A program made the translations under genes and the position numbers. Source: Tsukamurella asaccharolytica (GTDB lineage Bacteria; Actinomycetota; Actinomycetes; Mycobacteriales; Mycobacteriaceae). From it: DNA of 64,000 nucleotides. Below, in pieces: positions 20,864-28,670 of this stretch. The notes below the pieces were generated by a model. That model was not told the origin of the DNA and did not search any database. It saw only the letters and a list, made by a program, of their open reading frames with translations. Position 1 is the stretch's first letter. The number at the start of each line of letters is the position of its first letter. Where the stretch lies: the NCBI RefSeq assembly GCF_007858435.1, contig NZ_VIGW01000004.1, forward strand, positions 62,001-126,000, written 5' to 3'.

Positions 20864-22024
20864 ATGGACGGCATGCAGGAGTCGCGCCGGTCCGATGTCG
20901 AGATGTTCCACGTCATGGACGTGCTGGCCGCGGCGGCGCGGCGCAGGGAGACTCACGGTGATGTGATCTCGCTGGCGGCGGGCCAGCCGCGTGCGGGAGC
21001 GCCGAAGCCCGTTCTCGCCGCCGCGCACGCGGCGCTGGAGGCCGGGCCGCTCGGCTACACCGAGTCGATGGGCATCGCGCCGCTGCGTGCGGCGATCGCG
21101 GCGCACTACGGGCGCGCCTACGGCCTGGACGTCTCGCCGGAGGCGGTGGCCGTCACCACCGGCTCGTCGGGCGCGTTCACCCTCGTGTTCCTCGCCGCCT
21201 TCGACGCGGGCGACACCGTCGTCCTGGCCAGGCCCGGCTACCCCGCCTATCGAAACACCCTGACGGCGCTGGGCTGCGAGGTCGTCGAGCTCGACTGCGG
21301 CGCGGAGACCCGGTTCCAGCCGACCGTCGCGATGCTGGACTCGCTCGACGCGCCGCCCCGGGGGCTCATCGTCGCGAGCCCGGCCAACCCGACCGGGACG
21401 ATCCTGGCACCGTCGGAGCTCGCGGCCCTGGCGCGCTGGTGCGAGGCGCACGGCACGTTGCTCATCTCCGACGAGATCTACCACGGTGTGAGCTACGGCC
21501 GGCCCACGTCCTGCGCGTGGGAGAGCTCCCGCGAGCAGGTCGTGATGGGTTCGGTGTCGAAGTACTTCGCCATGACCGGCTGGCGGCTCGGCTGGATGCT
21601 GCTGCCCGAGTACCTGAGGCGGCCCGTCGAGCGGCTCACCGCGAACATGACCATCTGCCCGCCGGCCATCAGTCAGTACGCGGCGGTCGCGGCCTTTTCC
21701 GACGAGGCGCGGGCCGAGCTGGACGCGCACGTCGCGGGATACGCGCGCAACCGCGAGATCGTGCTCGCCGGGCTGCGGGGGCTCGGCGTCACGGAGGTCG
21801 CGCCGCCCGACGGCGCCTTCTACGCCTACGCCGACGTCGGCCACCTCACCGACGACTCCCTGGCCTGGTGCGCACGGGTCCTCGACGAGACCGGGGTGGC
21901 GATCACCCCGGGCCTGGATTTCGACACGGCCCGGGGTGGTCGGTTCATCCGCCTCAGCTTCGCGGGCGCGACCGCGGAGATCGAGGAGGCGCTGCTGCGG
22001 CTGGAGCCGGTGTTCCGGCGCTGA
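20864..22024 (+). CDS. PLP-dependent aminotransferase, class I/II
   Basis: A 386-residue fold-type I aminotransferase transferring amino groups between an amino acid and a 2-oxo acid. Motifs: GPLGYTESMGIAPLRAAIA near the N-terminus, ASPANPTGTIL with the substrate/PLP-contacting Asn, LISDEIYHGVSYG with the Asp and Tyr that contact the PLP ring, and SVSKYFAMTGWRLGW with the lysine that forms the Schiff base. The closing RFIRLSFAG carries the substrate carboxylate arginine. ATG 20864 is used because GGGTGA precedes it; ATG 20873 is an alternative. No homologue is known to me at this place in M. tuberculosis, so it belongs to the extra genes in this section. Its stop is 1 bp from the end of the convergent hydrolase gene. 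Confidence 0.9.
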   Translation: MDGMQESRRSDVEMFHVMDVLAAAARRRETHGDVISLAAGQPRAGAPKPVLAAAHAALEAGPLGYTESMGIAPLRAAIAAHYGRAYGLDVSPEAVAVTTGSSGAFTLVFLAAFDAGDTVVLARPGYPAYRNTLTALGCEVVELDCGAETRFQPTVAMLDSLDAPPRGLIVASPANPTGTILAPSELAALARWCEAHGTLLISDEIYHGVSYGRPTSCAWESSREQVVMGSVSKYFAMTGWRLGWMLLPEYLRRPVERLTANMTICPPAISQYAAVAAFSDEARAELDAHVAGYARNREIVLAGLRGLGVTEVAPPDGAFYAYADVGHLTDDSLAWCARVLDETGVAITPGLDFDTARGGRFIRLSFAGATAEIEEALLRLEPVFRR

Positions 22025-22025
22025 C

Positions 22026-22976
22026 TCAGGCGAGGGCGCGGCGCAGGGCGCTGATCGCGATCTCGAAACCGGCCTGGGCGCCGTGGGTCTCGCGCAGGGC
22101 GTTGAGCATCATGAAGTCGTGGATGACCCCGCCGATGCGCACGGCCGTCACGTCGTTGCCGGCCTCGCGGAGTTTGGCGGCGTAGGCCTCGCCGCCGTCG
22201 CGCAGGACGTCCGCTTCGGCGGTGATGACGGTGGCGGGCGGCAGGTCCCGCAGCTGCTCGACGGTCGCGTTCAGCGGCGAGGCGAAGATCTCGGCACGCT
22301 GCGCCTCGTCGGTCGTGTACTGGTCCCAGAACCACTGCATGGCGTCGCGGCGCAGGAAGTAGCCCTCGGCGAACTCGTGGTACGAGGCGGTCTCGAAGTT
22401 CGCGTCCACCACCGGGTACAGCAGGACCTGGCCGGCCAGTTGCACGTCGCCGCGGGCCTTGGCCTGCAGCGCGAGCACGGCGGCCATGTCGCCGCCGACC
22501 GAGTCGCCGGAGACGGCGATCCGGGTACCGTCGAGGTTCTTCTCGGCACCGGAGTTCACGATCCACTGGGCCACGGCGTAGTTCTGCTCGATGGCGGTCG
22601 GGTACCGCGCCTCGGGGGAGAGGTCGTACTCGGGGAAGACGACGGCCGCGCCGGTGCCGACGGCGAACTCGCGGACCAGGCGATCGTGCGTGTGGGCGTT
22701 GCCGAAGACCCAGCCCGCGCCGTGGACGTAGAGGATGACGGGCAGCACGCCGGTCGCGCCCCGGGGGCGGACGATGCGAGTGCGGACCTCGCCGGTGGGA
22801 CCGCCGGACACGGTGATCCACTCCTCGTCGACCTCGGGGAAGGCGACGCCCTCGCCGGACTGCACCTCGTCGACCGTCTTGCGGCCCTCGACCGGGCCGA
22901 GGTCGAACAGGTACGGCGGGTTGGCGGTGGCGTCGGAGAAGGCCTGGGCGGCGGGCTCGAGGACGGTCTTGCTCAT
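22026..22976 (-). CDS. Alpha/beta hydrolase, hormone-sensitive lipase family
   Basis: A 316-residue esterase of the HSL family. The oxyanion motif is VHGAGWVFG (a variant of HGGG with Ala), the nucleophile elbow SGDSVGG, the acid Asp near TAEADVLRDGG, and the histidine in GGVIHDFMML. The variant HGAGW with a normal GDSxGG box is common in actinobacterial carboxylesterases. Substrate is unknown. The ATG at 22976 follows GGGAGCAGATC. The gene is divergent from a TetR regulator and shares a 97-bp intergenic region with two palindromic operators, so it is most likely controlled by that repressor. Confidence 0.88.
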   Translation of the reverse strand: MSKTVLEPAAQAFSDATANPPYLFDLGPVEGRKTVDEVQSGEGVAFPEVDEEWITVSGGPTGEVRTRIVRPRGATGVLPVILYVHGAGWVFGNAHTHDRLVREFAVGTGAAVVFPEYDLSPEARYPTAIEQNYAVAQWIVNSGAEKNLDGTRIAVSGDSVGGDMAAVLALQAKARGDVQLAGQVLLYPVVDANFETASYHEFAEGYFLRRDAMQWFWDQYTTDEAQRAEIFASPLNATVEQLRDLPPATVITAEADVLRDGGEAYAAKLREAGNDVTAVRIGGVIHDFMMLNALRETHGAQAGFEIAISALRRALA

Positions 22977-23001
22977 GATCTGCTCCCTAGGTCGGCAATG
23001 C

Positions 23002-23019
23002 GGAGAACGTTCGTTCTCC
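23002..23019. promoter_or_regulatory. TetR-type operator 1
   Basis: GGAGAACGTTCGTTCTCC has perfect 8-bp arms around TT. It lies between the divergent hydrolase and TetR genes, 26 bp upstream of the hydrolase start, placed to block hydrolase transcription. The core GAACGNNCGTTC is repeated in operator 2. Confidence 0.75.
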
Positions 23020-23037
23020 TGCTGGGTGCTATCGTAT

Positions 23038-23053
23038 GGGAACGATCGTTCTC
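23038..23053. promoter_or_regulatory. TetR-type operator 2
   Basis: GGGAACGATCGTTCTC contains the perfect 12-bp palindrome GAACGATCGTTC at 23040-23051, with the same arms as operator 1 and a centre 35 bp away. It lies 21 bp upstream of the tetR start, consistent with autoregulation. Confidence 0.75.
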
Positions 23054-23073
23054 GCGTCAAGAGGTAGTCGAAG

Positions 23074-23628
23074 ATGGATGCAGATCAACAGCGCACCGCC
23101 GTACTGGAAGCCGCGGAGAATCTCTTCTACGGCAAAGGGATCCAGGCCGTGGGTATGGACGAGATCCGCGCCGCCGCCGGCGTCTCGCTCAAGGCGATCT
23201 ACAAGCTCTTCCCGTCGAAGGACGCCCTCGTCGCCGAGGTCTTGGCGATCCGCGACCGTCGGTGGACCGAGGGGCTGCACAAGTACGTCGACCGGGCGGA
23301 GGCGCCGGAGGCGAAGGTGCTCGCGGTCTTCGACTGGCTCGACGAGATGTTCACCGAGAACGACTTCCGCGGCTGCTCCTTCATCAACAGCTACGGCGAA
23401 CTGGGGGCCACGTCCTCGACCGTGGCCGATGCGGCGGTGCACAACAAGGCCTGCTACCAGGACGAGCTCTCCGCGCTGGTCGCCGATGCCGGCCTGCCCG
23501 AGCGGGTCGCGATCCAGATCGGCCTGCTGACCGAGGGGGCGCTCACCACCGCCGCCATCCTCGGGCCCGACGGCGTGGTCGACGGCGCGCGCGAGGCCGC
23601 TCGGGTGCTCATCGGCGCGCAGCGCTGA
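23074..23628 (+). CDS. TetR family transcriptional regulator
   Basis: A 184-residue repressor. The N-terminal helix-turn-helix domain covers about residues 5-50: AVLEAAENLFYGKGIQAVGM then IRAAAGVSLKAIYKLFPSKD, the recognition helix lying around SLKAIYKLFP. The C-terminal ligand and dimerisation domain is helical and unassigned; FRGCSFINSYGELG is typical of one subgroup. Its ATG follows an AGAGG ribosome site. It sits next to a divergent esterase gene with two shared operators, implying that it represses both itself and the hydrolase until an unknown, probably hydrophobic, ligand binds. Confidence 0.92.
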   Translation: MDADQQRTAVLEAAENLFYGKGIQAVGMDEIRAAAGVSLKAIYKLFPSKDALVAEVLAIRDRRWTEGLHKYVDRAEAPEAKVLAVFDWLDEMFTENDFRGCSFINSYGELGATSSTVADAAVHNKACYQDELSALVADAGLPERVAIQIGLLTEGALTTAAILGPDGVVDGAREAARVLIGAQR

Positions 23629-23673
23629 CGTTGCACGCGCGCCGCGACCGGGATCGCGCCGCCGCCGGAGGCG

Positions 23674-24441
23674 CTACGCCGGCGCGGTGAGGACGAACGG
23701 GCCGTCCTCCGTGATGGCGACGGTGTGCTCGCTGTGCGCGGCGCGGGAGCCGTCGGCCGAGCGCAGCGTCCAGCCGTCGGCGTCGAAGACGATCTTGTCC
23801 GTGGTCGCGCAGAACCACGGTTCCAGGGCGAGGGTCGTGCCGGTCTGCAGGAGCATCCCCTTGCGGGCCTTGCCGGCGTTCGGCACGTGCGGGTCCTCGT
23901 GCATCGTCCGGCCCAGGCCGTGCCCGCCGAACTGCGTGTTGACCGGGTAGCCGTACTTCTTCGCGACCTCGCCGATCGCGGCCGAGACCGTGCCGAGCCT
24001 GGTGCCCGGGCGCATGTGGTCGATCGCGGCGTCGAGTGCGTCGCGCGTGGCCTGAATGAGGCGCGTGTCCTCGTCGCGCGCGGTGCCCACGCTCACGCTG
24101 CGGGCGGCGTCCGCGACCCAGCCGTCGATCGACACCGCGATGTCCACGGTGAGCAGGTCCCCGTCCTCGAAGACGTATTCGCGCGGCTTTCCGTGCAGGC
24201 AGGCGTCGTTGACGGCGAGGCAGGTCACGTTGCGGAACGGGCCGCTCCCGAAGGACGGCGCATAGTCCCAGTAGCAGGAGACGGCGCCGCGGTCCTCGAT
24301 CATCGTCCGTGCGCGGTACTCGAGCTCCATCAGATTCATCCCGGGCTCGGCCATGCCGGTGAGCTCCTCGAGCAACTCGGCGATGAAGATGCCGGTGGTC
24401 CGCATCTTCGCGATCTCGGAGGGGGTCTTGAGCTCCATCAT
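23674..24441 (-). CDS. map: Methionine aminopeptidase, type I
   Basis: A 255-residue metallopeptidase that removes the initiator methionine from new proteins. Metal ligands are present: Asp in LLTVDIAVSIDGWVAD (two aspartates), His in GGHGLGRTMHED, Glu in LALEPWF, and Glu in AHSEHTVAI. The substrate-site histidine sits in NDACLHGKPREY, where the usual CHGIP is replaced by LHGKP. The first ATG of an ATGATG pair is used (24441), preceded by GGGAGC. It is encoded 21 bp downstream of the propeller lipoprotein gene on the same strand, so they probably share a transcript. It is one of the genes absent from the corresponding M. tuberculosis interval as I remember it. Confidence 0.92.
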   Translation of the reverse strand: MMELKTPSEIAKMRTTGIFIAELLEELTGMAEPGMNLMELEYRARTMIEDRGAVSCYWDYAPSFGSGPFRNVTCLAVNDACLHGKPREYVFEDGDLLTVDIAVSIDGWVADAARSVSVGTARDEDTRLIQATRDALDAAIDHMRPGTRLGTVSAAIGEVAKKYGYPVNTQFGGHGLGRTMHEDPHVPNAGKARKGMLLQTGTTLALEPWFCATTDKIVFDADGWTLRSADGSRAAHSEHTVAITEDGPFVLTAPA

Positions 24442-24462
24442 CGTCGGCGTGCTCCCGTTCTA

Positions 24463-25824
24463 CTACTTGGCGACGCTGTCGCCGGTGCGGCGGCCGGAGG
24501 TGAACGCGAAAACCGTCCCGTCGTTCCCGACGGTGACCAGCTCGCCGTCGGGGCCGATCGAGACGCCCGAGGTGGAGGTGACCGAGTCCGGCAGGTCGAA
24601 CGTGCGCAAGGTGGTGCCGGTGTCCGTACGGAATTCGATGAGCTGCGTCTGCACCGCAGCCCAGGACCGCCCCACGGCGTAGCCGACGCCGCCGCGGATC
24701 TGCGTAGCGGGGGAGACGAACGCGACGTCGGTGCGCCTGAAGGCCTCGCGCACGCTCGAGCCCTCGTCCTTGAGCGCGACGAAGGGGGCGCGGTGCAGCC
24801 CCGGCGCGGCGGGGATGACGGTCCCGTCGGGCGAGACCGACGGGGGCAGCGTGCTCTGGTATCCCAGATCGTGCGTCCACTTGGTGGCGCCGGTCTTCGC
24901 GTCCAGCGCGGCGAGCTTCTGGCCCCGCAGGTTCACGTACAGCGTCGAGCGGTCCGACGACAGCGCGGGCGAGCCGATCGCCCCGTCGGGCAGGTCGGCG
25001 CGCTCCCAGGCGTAGCGCAGGTCGTGCCGGTCGCCGCCGTTCTTGTCGTAGTCGATGGCCATCACCTTCGACGGTCCGCGTCCGCCCCGCTGATCCGGCC
25101 CGCTCGCTCCGCTCCCGGCGCCGACCACGACGAAGGCGCGCTCGGCCTGCGTGTCGACGGCCGGCGGCCCGGAGACAGGGCAGCCCGGGCCGTTCGTCGC
25201 GCAGTCCTGAAGACCGGCGCCGTTCGCGTTCGCGGAGACCTGCGGGAACAGCCCGATCGCGGCGCCCGCCGCATCGCCGGCGTGGGTGTCGACGAGGACC
25301 ACCTGACCGAGGTGAGTCACGGCGAGCACAGTGTTGTCGCCGGCGAGCTTGATCCAGAGCGGCGTGCCGGCGGTGGGATACCGCCAGCGCACCTGATTGT
25401 CGGCGTTGAAGCTGTACAGCCAGCCCGGGACGCCGAGGTAGGTGTACTCGAACTGGTCGACGAGGGGGGCCTGCAGGTCCGCCCCGGCGGCGTCGCGGCG
25501 GCAGTAGGTCTTGCGGCCCACTGTCAGTTCGAGGTTGAACGTGCTGCAGCCGGTCCCGGTGCGCGCCGTCACCGAGACGATGCCGCGGTTGGAGATCGCC
25601 GGCTGTACCGTGTTCGGTCCGACGAGGCCGCGGGTCCAGGCGGGTACCAGCGAGGCCGCGGCGTCCTTCTCGGCGTAGGAACTGTTGCGGGAGTCGCCGT
25701 ACATTCCGGGCCAGGCCGCCGAGTCGTCCGCGTACCCCCAGGTGGTGTCGGGCGTGCACGAGACGAGCACTGCGGCGGCGACCACCGTCGCGCCCAGCGT
25801 GAGCGCGCGCCTACCCAACCGCAT
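24463..25824 (-). CDS. PQQ-like beta-propeller lipoprotein (Rv3035-like)
   Basis: A 453-residue exported lipoprotein. The N-terminus RRALTLGATVVAAAVLVSC is a signal peptide with lipobox VLVSC. The mature part is made of repeated WD/PQQ-like blades: YSFNADNQVRWRYPT, AIDYDKNGGDRHDLRYAWER, LAALDAKTGATKWTHDLG and FRTDTGTTLRTFDLP, so it should fold as a beta-propeller outside the membrane. No quinoprotein catalytic residues are evident; binding or scaffold roles are likely. It occupies the place of Rv3035 near the methylglucan genes. Between blades, around residues 234-245, a loop GAGSGASGP is encoded by the same 32-bp repeat as in the ferredoxin reductase gene. Confidence 0.82.
   Translation of the reverse strand: MRLGRRALTLGATVVAAAVLVSCTPDTTWGYADDSAAWPGMYGDSRNSSYAEKDAAASLVPAWTRGLVGPNTVQPAISNRGIVSVTARTGTGCSTFNLELTVGRKTYCRRDAAGADLQAPLVDQFEYTYLGVPGWLYSFNADNQVRWRYPTAGTPLWIKLAGDNTVLAVTHLGQVVLVDTHAGDAAGAAIGLFPQVSANANGAGLQDCATNGPGCPVSGPPAVDTQAERAFVVVGAGSGASGPDQRGGRGPSKVMAIDYDKNGGDRHDLRYAWERADLPDGAIGSPALSSDRSTLYVNLRGQKLAALDAKTGATKWTHDLGYQSTLPPSVSPDGTVIPAAPGLHRAPFVALKDEGSSVREAFRRTDVAFVSPATQIRGGVGYAVGRSWAAVQTQLIEFRTDTGTTLRTFDLPDSVTSTSGVSIGPDGELVTVGNDGTVFAFTSGRRTGDSVAK
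25092..25123 (-). repeat. 32-bp interspersed repeat, copy 2 (inside the propeller lipoprotein gene)
   Basis: It agrees with 7762-7793 at 29 of 32 positions and is read in the same frame, giving GAGSGASGP instead of GAGSAASGP. The two host proteins are unrelated, so the shared loop comes from the DNA element. A weaker resemblance (GCTGCGCTCACCGGCG) occurs in the noncoding stretch near 26689. Confidence 0.7.
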
Positions 25825-25909
25825 GTGTCTCCCTCGACTCTCGACTGCGATGATCGCCCCACAGACTAGCGCGGCCCCGGTACCGGACCGGCGCGGCGCA
25901 CCCGCCGGA

Positions 25910-25915
25910 TAGGCT
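25910..25915 (+). promoter_or_regulatory. Putative -10 element (leaderless) of the acyltransferase gene
   Basis: TAGGCT ends 7 nt before the ATG at 25923 and there is no purine-rich ribosome site between. Confidence 0.5.
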
Positions 25916-25922
25916 CCCCTGC

Positions 25923-26675
25923 ATGACGAGCATGTGGAACGCTCCGTACCGATCGCGGTGGCGGCACGCGCGGCAGGCCGATCAGCAGGCGCGATTCCTG
26001 ACGCCCGCGTCGCTGCGCTGGGTCCTCAAGAACAAGGCGTACACGCCCTGGTACCTGGTGCGGTACGCCCGCCTTCTGAAGTTCCGCCTGGCGAACCCGC
26101 ACATCGTGCTCAAGGGGATGGTCTTCCTCGGCAAGAACGTCGAGATCCACGCGACGCCCGGCCTCGGCCGCATGGAGATCGGCCGCTGGGTGCACATCGG
26201 CGATTCGAACAAGATCCGCTGCCACGAGGGCTCGCTGCGGATCGGCGACAAGTCCGTCTTCGGCCGCGACAACGTCGTGAACTGCTACCTCGACATCGAG
26301 TTCGGCCCCGCGTCGCTCGTCGCGGACTGGTGCTACATCTGCGACTTCGACCACAAGATGGACGACATCCACATCCCCATCAAGGATCAGGGCATCGTGA
26401 AGGGCCCGGTCCGCATCGGCGGCGACACCTGGGTCGGCACCAAGGTCACCGTCACTCGCAACACCCTCATCGGGCACGGCACCGTCCTCGGCGCGCACGC
26501 CGTCGTGCGCGGGGAGATCCCGCCGTACTCGATCGCGGTCGGCTCGCCCGCGAAGGTGGTCAAGAACCGCAAGGACATGTGGGAGGCGAACATCGCCGAG
26601 CGCGCCGAGCTCGAGCGCGCGCTCGCCGACATCGAGCGGAAGAAGGCCGACGCCCGCGGGCTCCCCGCCGAGTGA
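25923..26675 (+). CDS. Left-handed beta-helix acyltransferase (Rv3034c-like)
   Basis: A 250-residue hexapeptide-repeat O-acetyltransferase or acyltransferase. After a basic N-terminus, repeats of the [LIV]GxxxxI type run from about residue 65 to 205: VFLGKNVEIHATPGLG, MEIGRWVHIGDSNKI, RIGDKSVFGRDNVVN, RIGGDTWVGTKVTV and IGHGTVLGAHAVV. The histidine in FDHKMDD interrupts the coil where the catalytic His loop sits in LbH acetyltransferases. VGSPAKVVKNRKD is the standard end of such coils. In mycobacteria the equivalent (Rv3034c) is a candidate for acylating methylglucose lipopolysaccharide; the gene here lies 0.7 kb from that operon, convergent with the GNAT gene. Confidence 0.85.
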   Translation: MTSMWNAPYRSRWRHARQADQQARFLTPASLRWVLKNKAYTPWYLVRYARLLKFRLANPHIVLKGMVFLGKNVEIHATPGLGRMEIGRWVHIGDSNKIRCHEGSLRIGDKSVFGRDNVVNCYLDIEFGPASLVADWCYICDFDHKMDDIHIPIKDQGIVKGPVRIGGDTWVGTKVTVTRNTLIGHGTVLGAHAVVRGEIPPYSIAVGSPAKVVKNRKDMWEANIAERAELERALADIERKKADARGLPAE

Positions 26676-26723
26676 TCGACGCGCTGCGCTCACCGGCGAT
26701 TCGACTCGGTCAGTCGGTCGCAT

Positions 26724-27251
26724 CTACAGCACGTAGAACGGGCGGGCGTAGTGGAACTCGCCCCGCACCTCCGGGGTGTACGCGCCGAGCGTGCGCACCA
26801 TGAAGGAGTCGCCCGACCACTCCGCGACGTCGGGCACGATGCCGACCTCGGAGCCGGGGGCGAAGCCGAAGCGCGGGTAGTAGTCCTTGTGCCCGAGTAG
26901 TGCGACCAGACGTTCGCCGAGGGCGTCGGCGGCGCCGAGCGCCGCGAGGATCAGGGCCGAGCCGGTGCCCCGCCCCTGCGCCTCGGAGCGCACGCCGAGC
27001 GGCCCCGCCGCGAGGACCGGCGTCGTGCCGACAGCGGCGCGGGTGAGGCACACATGGCCGATCACGCCGCCGTCGTCGTCCTCCGCGACGAAGGACAGCT
27101 CGTCGATCCACGCCCCGCTGAGCCGCAGCGCCTCGACGAGCACGACCTCGATCGGCTCGGCCCGGCCGGGCGGCGTGATGGGGGCGAACGCGCTGCGGTG
27201 CACCCCGGCGACCGCGGCGCGATCCTCCGGCATCTCGTTCCGGATCAGCAC
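26724..27251 (-). CDS. GNAT family N-acetyltransferase
   Basis: A 175-residue acetyl-CoA-dependent transferase of unknown substrate. The acetyl-CoA-binding motif A is GPLGVRSEAQGRGTGSALI (R/QxxGxG/A). VLIRNEMPEDRAAVAGVH is the N-terminal strand-helix, and LVALLGHKDYYPRFGFAPGS is the usual motif B end of the YhbS-like subgroup. The GTG at 27251 was chosen because GAGGAGAG lies just upstream and the family begins there; the frame runs open to 27530 without recognisable sequence. It is followed, upstream on the same strand, by the end of the region carrying the GT4 operon at 27362, but the 110-bp gap and divergent location of its promoter suggest a separate unit. Confidence 0.88.
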   Translation of the reverse strand: MLIRNEMPEDRAAVAGVHRSAFAPITPPGRAEPIEVVLVEALRLSGAWIDELSFVAEDDDGGVIGHVCLTRAAVGTTPVLAAGPLGVRSEAQGRGTGSALILAALGAADALGERLVALLGHKDYYPRFGFAPGSEVGIVPDVAEWSGDSFMVRTLGAYTPEVRGEFHYARPFYVL

Positions 27252-27361
27252 GTCCGGCTCTCCTCGCGCTCGTGGAGAGGAGTGTCGATCGGGCGTACGG
27301 TCATGAACCGAAGGTGCCACAGAATTCGCGATAATGCATAATTCCCAGGTCAGTCGACCCG

Positions 27362-28669
27362 CTACACCGGGTTGGTCGGGTCCCTCTCGGGCAACGGCCG
27401 CTCGTCGATCACCCGGCGGCCGAGAGGGGTGCGCGGGCGGCGCTTCGCTGCGAGGTAGACCTGCGTGGTCTCGCGGGCGACGGCCTCCCAGGTCAGGTCC
27501 TCGACCTCGGTGCGCGCGGCGCGGGCCCACCGGTTCGACGCGGCCGGATCATCGAGCACGGCGCGGATCGCGGCGGTGAGACCGGGGACGTCGGCGGGCT
27601 CGACCGACAGCCCCGTCTCCCCGGTGCGGATGAAGTCCGCCAGGCCCCCGGCGGTGGTCGCGATGACCGGGATGCCGGTCGCGGCGCCCTCGAGCGCGAC
27701 GATGCCGAAGGGCTCGTACCGCGACGGGATCACCAGCGCGTCGGCCGAGTGCAACTGCGCGACCAGCTCTTCGTGGTCGAGCGCGCCCGTGAACTCGACG
27801 GCCCGCAGCACCCGGTGCTCCCGCGCGACCTCGCGCAGCCACCCGGCCTGCGTGCCGTCGCCGGCCACCGTCAACGTCGTCCCGGGGTGCGTGCGCCGGA
27901 CCCGTGCGAGCGCGGCGACGAGGTCCTGCACGCCCTTCTCGTACTCCAGCCGGCCGACGTACAGCAGGCGGGGTGCGCCCCGTCGGGCGGCCGTGCGGGA
28001 CCGATCCCGGTACGGCCAGGCGGTGGCATCGATGCCGTTCGCGATGGTGTGCAGCTGCGCGAGTCCGGGCCCGAACAGGCGGTTCACCTCGTCGGACATC
28101 GACCGGGAGCAGGTGATCACCGCGTCGGCCTCGTTGGCGAGCCACCACTCGGTCGAGTGCACCTGCCGGTTCACCGGCCCGGAGACCCACCCGCTGTGCC
28201 GGCCCGCCTCGGTGGCGTGGATGGTCGCGACGAGGGGCGCGTCGAAGGCCTCCGCGAGCCCGACGGCGGCGTGCGCGGCCAGCCAGTCGTGGGCGTGCAC
28301 CACGTCGGGCACCCAGGGCCGGCCGACGGTGCCGGCGCCGTGCAGCGCGTCCTCGCCGGCGGTGGGGTTGTACCCCGCGAGCCTCAGGCCCGCGCGGAGC
28401 ATGGAGTGCCCCATGGACAGCACCCACGGCATCATGTCGGCGCCGAAGTCGAGCGCGAGGGGGTCCTCGGCGGCCATGATGACCCGGATCCCGTCGGCAA
28501 CGAGATCCGATGTGGGGTGGCTGCGCGGGTCCGTGCCGGTGGGCTGGCGCGAGACGACGACGACCTCGTGGCCCTGGTCCCGCAGTTGCAGCGCGAGGTG
28601 GTGGACGTGCCGGCCGAGACCGCCGACCACGACGGGCGGGTACTCCCAGGAGACGAGCAGAACGCGCAT
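27362..28669 (-). CDS. Alpha-1,4-glucosyltransferase, GT4 family (Rv3032-like)
   Basis: A 435-residue glycosyltransferase that in mycobacteria elongates the 6-O-methylglucose lipopolysaccharide and contributes to glycogen. It is GT-B fold: the N-terminal lobe begins MRVLLVSWEYPPVVVGGLG with the glycine-rich sugar-acceptor loop; the C-terminal lobe has LLYVGRLEYEKGVQDLVAAL, the nucleotide-sugar motif PSRYEPFGIVALEGAATG (EPFG...E, the EX7E pair) and GGLADFI. The donor is expected to be ADP- or UDP-glucose. It starts 1 nt after the TGA of the GH57 gene (TGACATG), so translation is coupled within the three-gene operon methyltransferase-GH57-GT4. Confidence 0.92.
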   Translation of the reverse strand: MRVLLVSWEYPPVVVGGLGRHVHHLALQLRDQGHEVVVVSRQPTGTDPRSHPTSDLVADGIRVIMAAEDPLALDFGADMMPWVLSMGHSMLRAGLRLAGYNPTAGEDALHGAGTVGRPWVPDVVHAHDWLAAHAAVGLAEAFDAPLVATIHATEAGRHSGWVSGPVNRQVHSTEWWLANEADAVITCSRSMSDEVNRLFGPGLAQLHTIANGIDATAWPYRDRSRTAARRGAPRLLYVGRLEYEKGVQDLVAALARVRRTHPGTTLTVAGDGTQAGWLREVAREHRVLRAVEFTGALDHEELVAQLHSADALVIPSRYEPFGIVALEGAATGIPVIATTAGGLADFIRTGETGLSVEPADVPGLTAAIRAVLDDPAASNRWARAARTEVEDLTWEAVARETTQVYLAAKRRPRTPLGRRVIDERPLPERDPTNPV

Positions 28670-28670
28670 G

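Noticed and set aside
26676-26723. Third full copy of the 32-bp repeat
   Set aside because: Only about 14 of 16 bases match over a core; too short to call in a GC-rich background, so mentioned only as a possible degraded copy.
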